Of a DNA stretch of 38,757 bases, positions 26,463 to 35,087 are shown one piece after another. The notes beneath the pieces were generated by a model. The model saw only the letters and a program-made list of their open reading frames with translations. It did not search any database and was not told the DNA's origin. The position numbers and the translations under genes were made by a program. Source of the stretch: Clostridia bacterium (GTDB lineage Bacteria > Bacillota > Clostridia > UBA1381). Every line of letters starts with the position of its first letter. Position 1 is the first letter of the stretch. The DNA lies in assembly GCA_022768695.1 (NCBI GenBank), contig JALEPO010000164.1:1-38757 (forward strand), written 5' to 3'.

Positions 26463-27098
26463 ATGGCAGAGGCTGACAAGAATAAAAATCCGGAAAATTT
26501 GTCTGATGAGGAGCTTGTGGCTCTTGCGCAGGCAGGGGATAATATTGCACTTGAGGCAATACTTTCCAGATATAAAAATTTAGTTTATGCTAAAGCAAAG
26601 CCGTATTTTTTGGCGGGTGCGGATGAAGATGATATTATACAGGAGGGCTTTATAGGTCTGTATAAGGCAGTAAAGGACTTCGACGGTGATAAATTACCTT
26701 TTTTTAAGGTTTTTGCCGGGGTATGCGTGTCGCGTCGTATCATAACTGCCGTGAAGGCGGCAACACGTCAGAAGCATATACCTCTTAATTCTTACGTTTC
26801 GCTTGATAATAGTTCATATGAAACCGGTAGTGAAGCGAAGCTTCCGGAGCTTGTAGCAAATAAGGAGCTTCAGGATCCTGAAACTATATTGATTGATCGT
26901 GAGAATATAGATGGTATAGAGTATAAAATTAACAAGGCTTTAAGTAAACTGGAGCTGGAGGTGCTGGTATATTATCTGCGTGATATGTCATATCAGGAGA
27001 TTGCCAAGGTTCTTGGAAAGGATATAAAATCAGTTGACAATGCTGTTCAGCGCATCAGAAAGAAGCTGGAGAATATTCTTGATAAGGGGTCTTGTTAA
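26463..27098 (+). CDS. sigH: RNA polymerase sigma factor SigH
   Basis: 211-residue sigma-70-family factor strongly resembling B. subtilis SigH (Spo0H), which directs early stationary-phase and sporulation genes. Region 2 has KYFLxGADEDDIIQEG-like sequence (FLAGADEDDIIQEGFIGLYKAVKDF, in parts), followed by the diagnostic ATRQKHIPLNSYVSLD near residue 100. Region 4 has MSYQEIAKVLGKDIKSVDNAVQRIRKKLE. GAGGGAGA lies just upstream of ATG 26463. It has its own promoter, and the small zinc-ribbon gene follows 40 bp downstream, probably on the same transcript. Confidence 0.95.
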   Translation: MAEADKNKNPENLSDEELVALAQAGDNIALEAILSRYKNLVYAKAKPYFLAGADEDDIIQEGFIGLYKAVKDFDGDKLPFFKVFAGVCVSRRIITAVKAATRQKHIPLNSYVSLDNSSYETGSEAKLPELVANKELQDPETILIDRENIDGIEYKINKALSKLELEVLVYYLRDMSYQEIAKVLGKDIKSVDNAVQRIRKKLENILDKGSC

Positions 27099-27138
27099 AA
27101 GACAGTTATCAGTAAGTATTGCAAAGTGAGGTAAAAAA

Positions 27139-27414
27139 ATGTACGAAGACAAGACATTAGTATGCAAAGACTGCGGTAAGGAATTTATCTTTTCTGCAGG
27201 CGAACAGGAGTTTTATGCTGAAAAGGGATTTGAAAATGAGCCTTTGCGCTGTAAGGAATGCCGGACAGCAAGAAAAAACAGTATGAGACAAAATAAGGAG
27301 ATGTATGAGATAGTATGTGCATCCTGCGGTAAGGTCGACAAGGTTCCTTTTGAGCCAAGACACGACAGACCGGTATATTGCAGCGAGTGCTTTGCAAAGC
27401 AGAGTAATGAATAA
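27139..27414 (+). CDS. Small double zinc-ribbon protein
   Basis: 91 residues with four CxxC pairs that would bind two Zn2+: CKDCGKEF and CKECR in the N-terminal half (a zf-trcl-like domain with GEQEFYAEKGFENEPLRC), then CASCGK and CSECF in the C-terminal half. It is cytosolic, with no signal or membrane segment. Such proteins are common in Clostridia; a nucleic-acid or protein-binding role is likely but unproven. It lies 40 bp after sigH with a GTGAGG ribosome binding site and is followed by a terminator. Confidence 0.88.
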   Translation: MYEDKTLVCKDCGKEFIFSAGEQEFYAEKGFENEPLRCKECRTARKNSMRQNKEMYEIVCASCGKVDKVPFEPRHDRPVYCSECFAKQSNE

Positions 27415-27478
27415 TTGTAATTAGGTTGTCATATTTTGTTTGACTGTATATTATAAATTAATCAAATGCAAATCAGAG

Positions 27479-27517
27479 GCGGAAAAATGAGTTTTTATTC
27501 ATTTTTTCGCTTTTTTT
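27479..27517 (+). terminator. Terminator of the sigH transcript
   Basis: GCGGAAAAATGA (27479-27490) pairs with TCATTTTTTCGC (27499-27510) with one mismatch and is followed by TTTTTTT. Confidence 0.85.
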
Positions 27518-27536
27518 GCATAAATAACACTATAGC

Positions 27537-27565
27537 TTGACATTTTTTGAATAATATGATAAAAT
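27537..27565 (+). promoter_or_regulatory. Promoter of the alanine symporter gene
   Basis: TTGACA (27537-27542), 17-base spacer, TAAAAT (27560-27565), about 34 bp before the start codon. Confidence 0.85.
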
Positions 27566-27598
27566 TCCGCTATATATTTTTTGGAGGGGATTGATGTT

Positions 27599-29011
27599 AT
27601 GGCACAGTTTACAGCTATACTGGAGAAAATTGATAATTGGGTATGGGGAGTACCGCTTATTATCTTAATTTTGTCGGCAGGTATTTATTTGACTGTAAGA
27701 ATGAGAGGATTGCAGATACGTCATCTTGGGAAGGCTATGAAATTTATGGTCAGAAACGAAGAAGACGGAGAAGGTGAGATTTCCAGCTTTGGCGCTTTAT
27801 GTACAGCATTGAGCGCGACTATCGGAACAGGTAATATTGTCGGAGTTGCCACTGCTATCGCAGCAGGCGGACCGGGAGCGTTGTTCTGGATGATAGTTGC
27901 GGCGCTTTTTGGTATGGCAACAAAGTATGCGGAGGGATTCCTTGCAATCAAGTATCGAACAATAGATGAGGATGGACATGTTTTGGGCGGCCCGTTCTAT
28001 TATATTGAAAAAGGTATGGGCGAAAAATGGAAGTGGCTTGCAAAGATATTTGCATTTTTCGGTGTATGTGTAGGTCTTATGGGAATAGGAACATTTACGC
28101 AGATAAATGGTATTGCGTCTGCTGTTCAGAATTTCTTTGATCCTGAGTCGGCGCATATCGCGTTTACTTTGGGCGGAATGGACTATTCATGGGCAGTTGT
28201 TATTGCGGGTTTGTTTGTAACAGTCTGCACTGCTCTTGTTATAATTGGCGGTATAAAGCGAATATCAAATGTATCTCAGGTTGTAGTTCCTTTTATGGCT
28301 ATATTGTATGTATTGTTTGCAATTCTGCTGCTTATATGCAATGTTAATAAAATACCGGGTGCTGTTGCTGAGATTGTTCAGGGTGCGTTTGGAATCCGCG
28401 CTGTTGCCGGAGGAGCGCTTGGAGCAATGGTAGTAGCTATGCAAAAGGGTGTCGCAAGAGGTATTTTCTCAAACGAGGCAGGTCTTGGTTCAGCCCCTAT
28501 TGCAGCAGCTGCGGCACAGACTAAGGATACAGTTCGTCAGGGCCTTGTATCAATGATGGGCACATTCATTGATACGGTTGTTATTTGTACAATGACCGGC
28601 TTATCAATAGTAATTGCAGGCTCATGGGCAAAGGAAGGCCTTGAAGGCGTTCAGATTACTACCGACGCATTTCAATCAGGACTTCCGTTTCCGGCGGTTG
28701 TTTCCTCGTTTGTACTTATGATATGTCTTACATTCTTTGCATTTACAACTATTTTAGGCTGGGACTATTATAGTGAGCGTTGTCTGGAATATCTTTCAAA
28801 CAGAAATAAGACGTTGGTTAAGGTATACAGATGGGTATATATATTAGCTGTGTTTATCGGACCATATCTTACAGTTTCGGCAGTATGGACAATTGCTGAT
28901 ATTTTCAACGGACTGATGGCCATACCTAATATTATAGCATTGTTTGCTCTTAGCGGTGTAATCGCAAAAGAAACGAATGCTTATTTTAAAAATTATAAAA
29001 GCTTAAAATAA
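27599..29011 (+). CDS. Alanine/glycine:Na+ symporter (AGCS family)
   Basis: About 470 residues with around 11 transmembrane helices. Family signatures are present: GALCTALSATIGTGNIVGVATAIAAGGPGALFWM (in parts) near residue 65-95, TKYAEGFLAIKYR, and FSNEAGLGSAPIAAAAA near residue 295. It imports alanine or glycine with Na+. TTG 27581 lies ahead of the GGAGGGG ribosome binding site, so ATG 27599, about 9 bases after it, is the start. It is a monocistronic gene with its own promoter and terminator. Na+ use fits the predicted sodium ATP synthase in this window. Confidence 0.95.
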   Translation: MAQFTAILEKIDNWVWGVPLIILILSAGIYLTVRMRGLQIRHLGKAMKFMVRNEEDGEGEISSFGALCTALSATIGTGNIVGVATAIAAGGPGALFWMIVAALFGMATKYAEGFLAIKYRTIDEDGHVLGGPFYYIEKGMGEKWKWLAKIFAFFGVCVGLMGIGTFTQINGIASAVQNFFDPESAHIAFTLGGMDYSWAVVIAGLFVTVCTALVIIGGIKRISNVSQVVVPFMAILYVLFAILLLICNVNKIPGAVAEIVQGAFGIRAVAGGALGAMVVAMQKGVARGIFSNEAGLGSAPIAAAAAQTKDTVRQGLVSMMGTFIDTVVICTMTGLSIVIAGSWAKEGLEGVQITTDAFQSGLPFPAVVSSFVLMICLTFFAFTTILGWDYYSERCLEYLSNRNKTLVKVYRWVYILAVFIGPYLTVSAVWTIADIFNGLMAIPNIIALFALSGVIAKETNAYFKNYKSLK

Positions 29012-29025
29012 TGATGCTTATATAG

Positions 29026-29066
29026 AATAACTGCTGTGGCGTGACGCTGCGGCAGTTATTATTTTT
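29026..29066 (+). terminator. Terminator after the alanine symporter
   Basis: AATAACTGC (29026-29034) / GCAGTTATT (29052-29060) with an inner GCG/CGC pairing is followed by ATTTTT. Confidence 0.85.
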
Positions 29067-29087
29067 AGCTAAAAAATTAAAAAGGTA

Positions 29088-29116
29088 ATGACAAATTGAA
29101 AAATATGTAGTATAAT
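29088..29116 (+). promoter_or_regulatory. Promoter of the zinc-ribbon membrane protein gene
   Basis: ATGACA (29088-29093, one mismatch to consensus), 17-base spacer, TATAAT (29111-29116). Confidence 0.65.
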
Positions 29117-29242
29117 ATAGATAATATAGCATATTTTGGCATAAAACAAAATCCGGAAGGTATTTTAGGCAAATCAGAGAAAATGGAATTATTGCCGATA
29201 AGAAAAGACTTTCAGATTGATTTAAAAGGGGGCTTGATTGAT

Positions 29243-30046
29243 ATGAGATGTCAAAACTGTGGAGCAGAGGTTCATTCCGGTGCGCAATTCTGTCAAAACT
29301 GCGGAGCGAGAATAGATCGTCTGCCTGAGCGCAACAGAGTATACGATGGACAAAGATATGCGAGTAACCGAGGCGGGAAGCAGAATGGGGTAAATCCTCT
29401 CGTTATTGTAATAATAATTCTTGCAGCTATTATTTTATTCGGTGCAGCATTTTTGGTGTCAAATCAAATTATGGGAGGCGGTTTGTTTGTAAAAGCAACT
29501 CCTACTCCGTCACCTACACCAGTTCCGACTCCGATAGCTACAGAAGCGCCTGCTCCTACACCGCAGATTGTATATGTAACGCCGCAGCAGCCTGTACCAC
29601 CTCCGCCGCAGCAACCTGCTGATACTGAGAACGTTGTAAGATATCCGTCATATTCAACATACAACAGCAGCAAATTCGGTTTTAGATGCAACTATCCGTC
29701 GCACTATCTGACGTATAATGATGGTCTTAATACAAGCTTGTACACTGTAAGGTCAGCTGACGGAAACGCAATACAGAAGATATGCGCAAAGGTGAATGAG
29801 GGTGAAACCGTACAGGGACAGCTTCAGAATTTTATAGATACTCACAGAGGCTATGTTGATTATAAAACCTCCGGAAGTGATTATTTCGCTGTAAGCATAA
29901 TAAACGGAACTATGCACAGCTACAAATACTGTAAATTCAAATACGGTAATCTTTATTGGTTTGAGTTTGAGTATAACACATCAAGCTATGCGGATGTATA
30001 TGATTCGTATATAAACGATATTTACAAAAGCTTTAGTATTTATTAA
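29243..30046 (+). CDS. Zinc-ribbon, single-pass membrane protein with Pro/Thr linker
   Basis: About 267 residues. The N-terminal zinc ribbon starts MRCQNCGAEVHSGAQFCQNCGARI (two CxxC pairs, in parts), followed by a transmembrane helix (about 55-80; NPLVIVIIILAAIILFG). A Pro/Thr-rich spacer (about 90-135; TPTPSPTPVPTP, VPPPPQQP) leads to a C-terminal beta-rich domain with many Tyr (FGFRCNYPSHYLTYNDG). The layout predicts a cytosolic ribbon and an extracellular domain. ATG 29243 follows AAGGGGGC by 9 bases and begins exactly at the zinc ribbon; ATG 29183 upstream has no such signal. Function is unknown. The YdcF-family gene starts 1 bp after its stop. Confidence 0.8.
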   Translation: MRCQNCGAEVHSGAQFCQNCGARIDRLPERNRVYDGQRYASNRGGKQNGVNPLVIVIIILAAIILFGAAFLVSNQIMGGGLFVKATPTPSPTPVPTPIATEAPAPTPQIVYVTPQQPVPPPPQQPADTENVVRYPSYSTYNSSKFGFRCNYPSHYLTYNDGLNTSLYTVRSADGNAIQKICAKVNEGETVQGQLQNFIDTHRGYVDYKTSGSDYFAVSIINGTMHSYKYCKFKYGNLYWFEFEYNTSSYADVYDSYINDIYKSFSIY

Positions 30047-30047
30047 T

Positions 30048-30773
30048 ATGAGCAGAAAAAAAGCTATAAAACTAATATTTATAATTTCAGGATTATTTTT
30101 AATATTCGATGGTATTTTTGCGGGACTTACAGCAAATTTCACGATGGGTGTAATTTTTGAAATTATAATCGGAATAATATGTCAGGGAATTGCTCTGCTA
30201 AGAATAAAAAGGACATTTAAATATATTGCAGCGGCAGGTGTCGCAGTGATTTTTTGCTGCTGTGCTTCAGTCTGTCTTTACGGCGTGAATGACACCGCAG
30301 ATTATAACGAAAAGGTATTAATTGTGCTTGGAGCGGGAGTTAATGGTAAAACTCCGACAGCGTCGCTTGTAAAGCGACTGGACACCGCCGCTGAATATCT
30401 GGAAAAGAATAAAGAGGCATATGTGATTGTAAGCGGCGGAAAAGGTCCTCAGGAAGATGTTACGGAGGCTGAGGCAATGTCTGATTATCTTCTCAGCAAG
30501 GGTATAGCCGAGGAGAGGATAATTAAAGAGGACAAGGCGACAAGCACATATGAAAACTTTCTATATTCAAAAAAAATTATTGAGGAACGCTTCAAAGATG
30601 TAAGCGTCGCCTCAGTAACAAATGACTTTCATATTTACCGCTCAAAAACTATAGCTCAGCTTGCCGGAATTGATACTGCGACTCTTCATGCAAAAACTCC
30701 GATGAGCGGTAGAATATCAATGTATCTGCGTGAGCTTGCCGCAATCGTAAAGCTGTGGATATTCAAATGTTAA
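30048..30773 (+). CDS. YdcF/SanA-family (DUF218) membrane protein
   Basis: 241 residues. Three hydrophobic N-terminal segments (about 5-85) are followed by a DUF218 domain: VLIVLGAGVNGKTPTASLVKRL, the central YVIVSGGKG, EAEAMSDYLLSKGI, the family motif KATSTYENFLYSKKII, and VTNDFHIYRSKTIA. The family is linked to envelope polysaccharide or undecaprenyl metabolism, though the activity is poorly defined. It starts one base after the zinc-ribbon gene and its stop codon shares bases with the stop of the convergent queH. Confidence 0.9.
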   Translation: MSRKKAIKLIFIISGLFLIFDGIFAGLTANFTMGVIFEIIIGIICQGIALLRIKRTFKYIAAAGVAVIFCCCASVCLYGVNDTADYNEKVLIVLGAGVNGKTPTASLVKRLDTAAEYLEKNKEAYVIVSGGKGPQEDVTEAEAMSDYLLSKGIAEERIIKEDKATSTYENFLYSKKIIEERFKDVSVASVTNDFHIYRSKTIAQLAGIDTATLHAKTPMSGRISMYLRELAAIVKLWIFKC

Positions 30774-31402
30774 TTCCGCGCATTACGCAGCTGAGCCTCT
30801 GCTTTTGAATATATACATCCGCAGTAATCCTGACGGTACAGTCCATAAATTTCAGATAATTCACAGGAACGCTTATAGCCGTTCCTTTTTTTGAAATCTG
30901 AGAAAAGATAATTTATCCCGTATTCTTCGGAAAGCTTACTGCCGATTTCGTTAAGCTTTGAAGCGTTTTTATGCGGACTTATTGAAAGTGTGGTTGTGAA
31001 ATAATCAAAACTGTTATTTTTTGCTTCCTGAGCTGTGCGTCTTAAACGCAGCTCGTAGCATTTAAAACAGCGTTCACCGCCCTCGGGAATGTTTTCAAGT
31101 CCTTTTGCAATTTCAAAAAAACTGTTTGAGTCGTATTCGCCTTCGATAAATTTCACAGGATGCTTAAGCGGCATTTTTGTAATCAGTCTTTTTTGTTCCG
31201 CAACGCGCTTTGTAAATTCGCTTTCCGGGGATATATTAGGATTATAATAAAATATTGTAATATCAAAAAAATCACTCAGATATTCAAGCACATAGCTTGA
31301 GCAAGGCGCACAGCAGCTATGCAGCAGAAGTGTCGGAGTTTTTTCTGATTTTTCGATTTTCTCAAGCTCTTTATTTAAAATTATCTGATAATTTGTTTTC
31401 AT
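30770..31402 (-). CDS. queH: Epoxyqueuosine reductase QueH
   Basis: 210-residue enzyme of the last step of queuosine tRNA modification (epoxyqueuosine to queuosine), the non-homologous alternative to QueG. Metal/Fe-S cysteine motifs are present: LLHSCCAPCSSYVLE (residues about 26-40), GGERCFKCYELRLRRTA, and QDYCGCIYS, plus FDYFTTTLSISPHKN. Length is normal. GAGGTGAGAAC precedes the ATG. It is convergent with the YdcF gene, with 4-bp overlapping ends. Confidence 0.93.
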   Translation of the reverse strand: MKTNYQIILNKELEKIEKSEKTPTLLLHSCCAPCSSYVLEYLSDFFDITIFYYNPNISPESEFTKRVAEQKRLITKMPLKHPVKFIEGEYDSNSFFEIAKGLENIPEGGERCFKCYELRLRRTAQEAKNNSFDYFTTTLSISPHKNASKLNEIGSKLSEEYGINYLFSDFKKRNGYKRSCELSEIYGLYRQDYCGCIYSKAEAQLRNARN

Positions 31403-31421
31403 GTTCTCACCTCGTTGGATA

Positions 31422-31450
31422 TATTATCACAAATTCGGAATATATTCAAT
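31422..31450 (-). promoter_or_regulatory. Promoter of queH
   Basis: Minus strand TTGAAT and TAATAT with a 17-base spacer, about 20-48 bp upstream of the queH ATG. Confidence 0.7.
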
Positions 31451-31500
31451 AAAAATATTTTTGTAAACTTGCTAAAAGGTATTTAGCCATACACTAACTT

Positions 31501-31532
31501 AAAGCGGTTACTACGGTAGTCGCTTTTTCTTT
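31501..31532 (+). terminator. Terminator-like hairpin with no plus-strand gene before it
   Basis: AAAGCGGTTAC / GTAGTCGCTTT with a TACG loop (two G-T pairs) is followed by TTTTTCTTTT on the plus strand. The nearest upstream genes face the other way, so it may end read-through from the YdcF transcript, end the minus-strand gene at 31636, or be a remnant. Confidence 0.6.
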
Positions 31533-31635
31533 TGTTCTTCGTGTTAAGCCGTTTTCAGATATTCGGTTTTGCATCTTTTACGCTATACTCTTTTTCGTTT
31601 GCTGCTTTTATTATGCTCGCGGCACATACAGCAAA

Positions 31636-32676
31636 TTAATCTCCGAATGTGTCTGCTATGCATATATGCGGTCTGTATCCGGAAAAATTTTCAAAATCAT
31701 AGGAAATAACATCGGTAAAATAGTCAAGATTATCCTCACTTACTATTGCGGTTATTCCGTTTTTCCAGCTTCGCGCGCATAGTACTCCGTCTATGGTCAA
31801 TGATTTTTTTGCGAGAAATATATGTTGTTTTTTTGGATTCCATAATTTTTCAATAGATTGCTCCGATAAATTCATTTGATTTACGAGTGATTTTATACTG
31901 CACTTTTTTAAGCCCTCAGCGGCGGCTTGTATTCGCTCGTTTTCGTCCACCATATGACGGAGGTAATTAAGCAGTGTTTTATCTTTTATTGCGTTTTTTG
32001 AATATTCAAGCTGGTCGGGAGAAATATCGGCAAACGATTTTATATGAGGATATATACGCTTTAAAATATTAAAGCCTTTTTCTAATTGCTTTTCACGGTT
32101 TGATTTGTCGGGCTGTATATCCTGAATTACCACAATCTTAAAGCCTGTCAGCGGCAGAGGAATAAGCCGGTTGTCGGGAGTTGATGTGCAATAGCCTTTT
32201 TTTAGTGTATTAAGCGCATGATACGGATAAGCATTATATGTGCTGCAAATTTCGATGGGCGGTGATATTGCGTATATTTTTGAAAGAGTATTGAAAATGG
32301 CTGCGTTAAGTTCTTTTCCGTAGTTAAAAAAATCGGGAACAGAAACGTCAAAAATCAGTTCCGCGCCGTGTATTCCGAAGCGGTACAGTCTTTCAATCAT
32401 TTCAAATAAGCTGCGGTGCTGTGAGGGAAGGTTGTTTCCGGGATGAAATACTATACAGGTGTTACTTTTTGTTGTTTGCAGCTTGATTATTTCTCCGCTG
32501 ATTTTTCTGCCGTAAACCTGTACGTGCATCGAGAGCGAGCAGGAAAGTGATGGACAGTGCCTTAATGATATATCTCCCAGAAGTGAGCAGAGAAGTCCTG
32601 CGCGGGAATATGACAAAAAGTTATCTGAAGAGCTGTAACGCTTATAAAAATCTTGCTTAAGTTCTGTTAGGTTCAA
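31636..32676 (-). CDS. Degenerate galactokinase-like protein (probable pseudokinase)
   Basis: 346 residues. The overall pattern follows clostridial galactokinase-family GHMP proteins: an N-terminal segment, the helix LRHMVDENERIQAAAEGLK (RHVVxENxR in GalK), LVNQMNLSEQSIEKLW, and a C-terminal GYRPHICIADTFGD. The catalytic signatures are gone. The sugar-binding GRxNxIGEHxD position reads AGLLCSLLGDISLRH, the phosphate loop GLSSSA position reads FFNYGKE, and the GGFGG position reads SWKNG. The frame is intact with a TTG start 6 bases after AAGGAGAG, so it is probably expressed. It may bind a sugar or regulate. Assignment rests on pattern, not on a search. Confidence 0.7.
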   Translation of the reverse strand: MNLTELKQDFYKRYSSSDNFLSYSRAGLLCSLLGDISLRHCPSLSCSLSMHVQVYGRKISGEIIKLQTTKSNTCIVFHPGNNLPSQHRSLFEMIERLYRFGIHGAELIFDVSVPDFFNYGKELNAAIFNTLSKIYAISPPIEICSTYNAYPYHALNTLKKGYCTSTPDNRLIPLPLTGFKIVVIQDIQPDKSNREKQLEKGFNILKRIYPHIKSFADISPDQLEYSKNAIKDKTLLNYLRHMVDENERIQAAAEGLKKCSIKSLVNQMNLSEQSIEKLWNPKKQHIFLAKKSLTIDGVLCARSWKNGITAIVSEDNLDYFTDVISYDFENFSGYRPHICIADTFGD

Positions 32677-32785
32677 AAAAATCTCTCCTTTTTGTTATTG
32701 AGGCAGTGAACGGGATAGTGATAATAAAAAGCTTTTTACATATTTTACCCATAAACGCATAAAATAATTCAAATTAATTTTGAGG

Positions 32786-32814
32786 TTGACATTTATAAAG
32801 AAAAAATGTATAAT
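32786..32814 (+). promoter_or_regulatory. Promoter of greA
   Basis: Perfect consensus TTGACA and TATAAT with a 17-base spacer, 44 bp before the greA start codon. Confidence 0.92.
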
Positions 32815-32857
32815 ATACCAATAAAAACTATCCAAAAAAGAAAGGGTATGAGTTAAA

Positions 32858-33325
32858 ATGGCAGAAAATAAGGAATATGTATTGACACTTGAGGGTAAGG
32901 CAGAACTCGAAGCAGAGCTTGACACTCTTAAAAATGTAACAAGAAAAGAAGTAAGTGAAAAGATTAAAGAGGCGCGTTCTTTCGGAGACCTTTCGGAAAA
33001 TGCCGAATATGATGCGGCTAAGGACGAGCAGGCTGAGGTTGAGGCAAGAATTAATCAAATCGAATATATGCTGAAATATGCTACAGTAATTGAAAATGAG
33101 GAGTCTGATATTGTTACTGTCGGCAAAAAGGTTAAGCTTGGTATTTTTGGCGGTGAGGAAGTATATACTATTGTAGGTACAACTGAGGCGGATCCGTATA
33201 AAAATAAGCTTTCATACGAATCGCCCATCGGCGCAGCCTGCATAAATCACTCGGCAGGCGATACTGTAAAGGCTCAGACACCGGGCGGTGAAGTTGAGTT
33301 TAAAATTATTGAAATTATGAAATAA
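32858..33325 (+). CDS. greA: Transcription elongation factor GreA
   Basis: 155 residues. The N-terminal coiled-coil (1-75) includes LTLEGKAELEAELDTL and the signature IKEARSFGDLSENAEYDAAKDEQ (in parts), whose acidic tip residues stimulate RNA cleavage by backtracked polymerase. The C-terminal FKBP-like domain ends SYESPIGAACINHSAGDTV and GEVEFKIIEI. AAGAAAGGG precedes the ATG. It is a single gene with strong promoter and terminator. Confidence 0.96.
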   Translation: MAENKEYVLTLEGKAELEAELDTLKNVTRKEVSEKIKEARSFGDLSENAEYDAAKDEQAEVEARINQIEYMLKYATVIENEESDIVTVGKKVKLGIFGGEEVYTIVGTTEADPYKNKLSYESPIGAACINHSAGDTVKAQTPGGEVEFKIIEIMK

Positions 33326-33337
33326 CTGCGATTAAAG

Positions 33338-33386
33338 CAAGCGTTGATTGCGTCTGTATGACGTGGAGATACGCTTGTTTTTTTTT
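33338..33386 (+). terminator. Terminator of greA
   Basis: CAAGCGT (33338-33344) / ACGCTTG (33371-33377), with inner GCGTC-type pairing, is followed by a run of nine T. Confidence 0.82.
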
Positions 33387-33539
33387 GCAGTATAATCGCC
33401 GGTGGGATATTTTGCTTTATATAATATATTTTTTGCTCAGAATGTGTTGAAGAATGAAGGGGAACGATTGCTCATATGTTCTTTTTTTACGAATTTATTC
33501 ATAGATTTAATTAGGTTGTAATTTGTGGGGGAATATACA

Positions 33540-34583
33540 GTGAAAAATATATTTATAGCGGCAGGTGCATATGCGGCGGCTCTTATAGGCGCCGGATTTG
33601 CCTCTGGACAGGAAATAGTAAGCTTTTTTGTGAGATATGGTAAATACAGCATTTTGGGAGTGGCAGCTTCGGCTGTGATTTTCGGGGTATTTGCCGGTGC
33701 GGTTATAGATGAATGTGTTGAAAGACGCACTGCTTCATATAAGGAATATCTTGATGGGTTTATGGGCAGAAATATTCGAAAAGCGGTGGAATGTATGACG
33801 CTTTTTTTTGCTGCGGCGGTATTCTGCGTTATGGCGGCTTGCTGCGGAGAAATGGGATATATGCTTTTTGGAATAAAAAATATATACGGCGCTTTAGTTA
33901 TATGTGTTTTATGCGGAATAATTATGATGTATAAAACAGATGATGTACTTACTCTTAATGCGCTGATAGGTGGAATTATTATTGTAAGTATAATAACGTG
34001 CTGTATTTATCTGCTTCGTTACAGGGAGCATCAGGCATTTGCCGCTGGGGGAAAAATGATTGTATCGAGTATAAGTTATTCGGGGTATAATCTGCTTACA
34101 GCCGGATTGATACTATCGCAGCTCGCGTCAGGAATAAAAAATCGCAAGGATGCTTGGCTTGTCGGATTTGCCGCGGCATTTTCGATGTTTGTTATAATGG
34201 CTCTTATGTGGGGGCTGCTTAGTATATATTACGGCAAAATACCGCTTGGAGAAATTCCGATGCTGACGCTTGCTTTGCGTGAAAATAAATATATTGCGGC
34301 GGTGTATTCTGTTATTTTGTTTTTGGCGGTATTTTCAACTGCGCTTTCAAATGGGATAAGCGCAGTAAATATTATAAAAAATAAAATAGGGAAAAGATGG
34401 GCTGTAATATTGGTAGCGGCTGTGGGCTTTTGCTTCAGCGGTACGGGATTTTCGGTGCTGATTGATAAGGTTTATAGAGCTTGCGGATATGTTGGTGTAT
34501 TGTTCTTAATGTACATAATCTGGCATTATAAAACTTTTTTAAAAAATGTGAAAAATAAAGAAAAACGAAGAAAAATAAAGTAA
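33540..34583 (+). CDS. YkvI-family membrane transporter
   Basis: About 347 residues, around 10 hydrophobic helices. It opens with the LeuT-fold-like motif AYAAALIGAGFASGQEIVSFF, typical of the YkvI group of uncharacterised transporters, and the C-terminus is basic (KNKEKRRKIK). An in-frame GTG at 33525 overlaps the GGGGGA ribosome binding site; GTG 33540, 8 bases after it, is the better start. The substrate is unknown; Na+ coupling is possible by fold. It is upstream of a tRNA cluster, and no terminator is obvious before the tRNA promoter. Confidence 0.85.
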   Translation: MKNIFIAAGAYAAALIGAGFASGQEIVSFFVRYGKYSILGVAASAVIFGVFAGAVIDECVERRTASYKEYLDGFMGRNIRKAVECMTLFFAAAVFCVMAACCGEMGYMLFGIKNIYGALVICVLCGIIMMYKTDDVLTLNALIGGIIIVSIITCCIYLLRYREHQAFAAGGKMIVSSISYSGYNLLTAGLILSQLASGIKNRKDAWLVGFAAAFSMFVIMALMWGLLSIYYGKIPLGEIPMLTLALRENKYIAAVYSVILFLAVFSTALSNGISAVNIIKNKIGKRWAVILVAAVGFCFSGTGFSVLIDKVYRACGYVGVLFLMYIIWHYKTFLKNVKNKEKRRKIK

Positions 34584-34631
34584 ATATGACATAATACACA
34601 TATAAACCTGCATAAACGCCTATAAACAGAG

Positions 34632-34660
34632 TTGAAAAAAGATAAAGTCTTTGGTATCAT
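34632..34660 (+). promoter_or_regulatory. Promoter of the tRNA cluster
   Basis: TTGAAA (34632-34637), 17-base spacer, TATCAT (34655-34660), 40 bp before tRNA-Pro. Confidence 0.7.
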
Positions 34661-34699
34661 ATAGAAGTCGTCCGGTGATGATGACTTTGATAGAACCGA

Positions 34700-34776
34700 C
34701 GGGATGTAGCGCAGTTTGGTAGCGCATCTGGTTTGGGACCAGAGGGCCGCAGGTTCGAATCCTGTCATCCCGACCA
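34700..34776 (+). tRNA. tRNA-Pro (TGG)
   Basis: 77 nt with acceptor CGGGATG/CATCCCG, discriminator A and encoded CCA. Anticodon loop TTTGGGA gives TGG. T-arm AGGTTCGAATCCT. First of four tRNAs in a row. Confidence 0.96.
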
Positions 34777-34804
34777 ATTCTTTTAAAGCATGCCGGATTG
34801 ATAT

Positions 34805-34880
34805 GGGAGTTTAGCTCAGCTGGGAGAGCGTCTGCCTTACAAGCAGGATGTCACAGGTTCGAGCCCTGTAACTCCCACCA
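34805..34880 (+). tRNA. tRNA-Val (TAC)
   Basis: 76 nt, acceptor GGGAGTT/AACTCCC, discriminator A, encoded CCA. Anticodon loop CTTACAA gives TAC. T-arm CAGGTTCGAGCCCTG. Confidence 0.96.
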
Positions 34881-35008
34881 CCATTTTTTTGCACAGCAAA
34901 GATGTGGATGTCGAATGAATACGATTGATTTTATAGCAAGAGCGGATTTTGATATCGGTGTTGACCGGGAGAAATTGATTGTAGGTCAGTATAAGTTAAT
35001 AGTTGTAT

Positions 35009-35084
35009 GCTGGTGTAGCTCAATTGGTAGAGCAGCTGATTTGTAATCAGCAGGTCGCGGGTTCGAGTCCCATCACCAGCTCCA
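35009..35084 (+). tRNA. tRNA-Thr (TGT)
   Basis: 76 nt, acceptor GCTGGTG/CACCAGC, discriminator T, encoded CCA. Anticodon loop TTTGTAA gives TGT. Separated from tRNA-Val by 128 bp in which I see no gene or clear promoter. Confidence 0.96.
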
Positions 35085-35087
35085 TTA

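Noticed and set aside
27425-27478. Possible small RNA promoter (TTGTCA, 17 bases, TATTAT) ahead of the sigH terminator
   Set aside because: The transcript would be only about 60 nt ending at a terminator already explained by the sigH operon; there is no independent support.
34881-35008. A separate promoter between tRNA-Val and tRNA-Thr (TTGACC near 34963, TATAAG near 34990)
   Set aside because: The spacing is about 23 bases, too long for a normal promoter.
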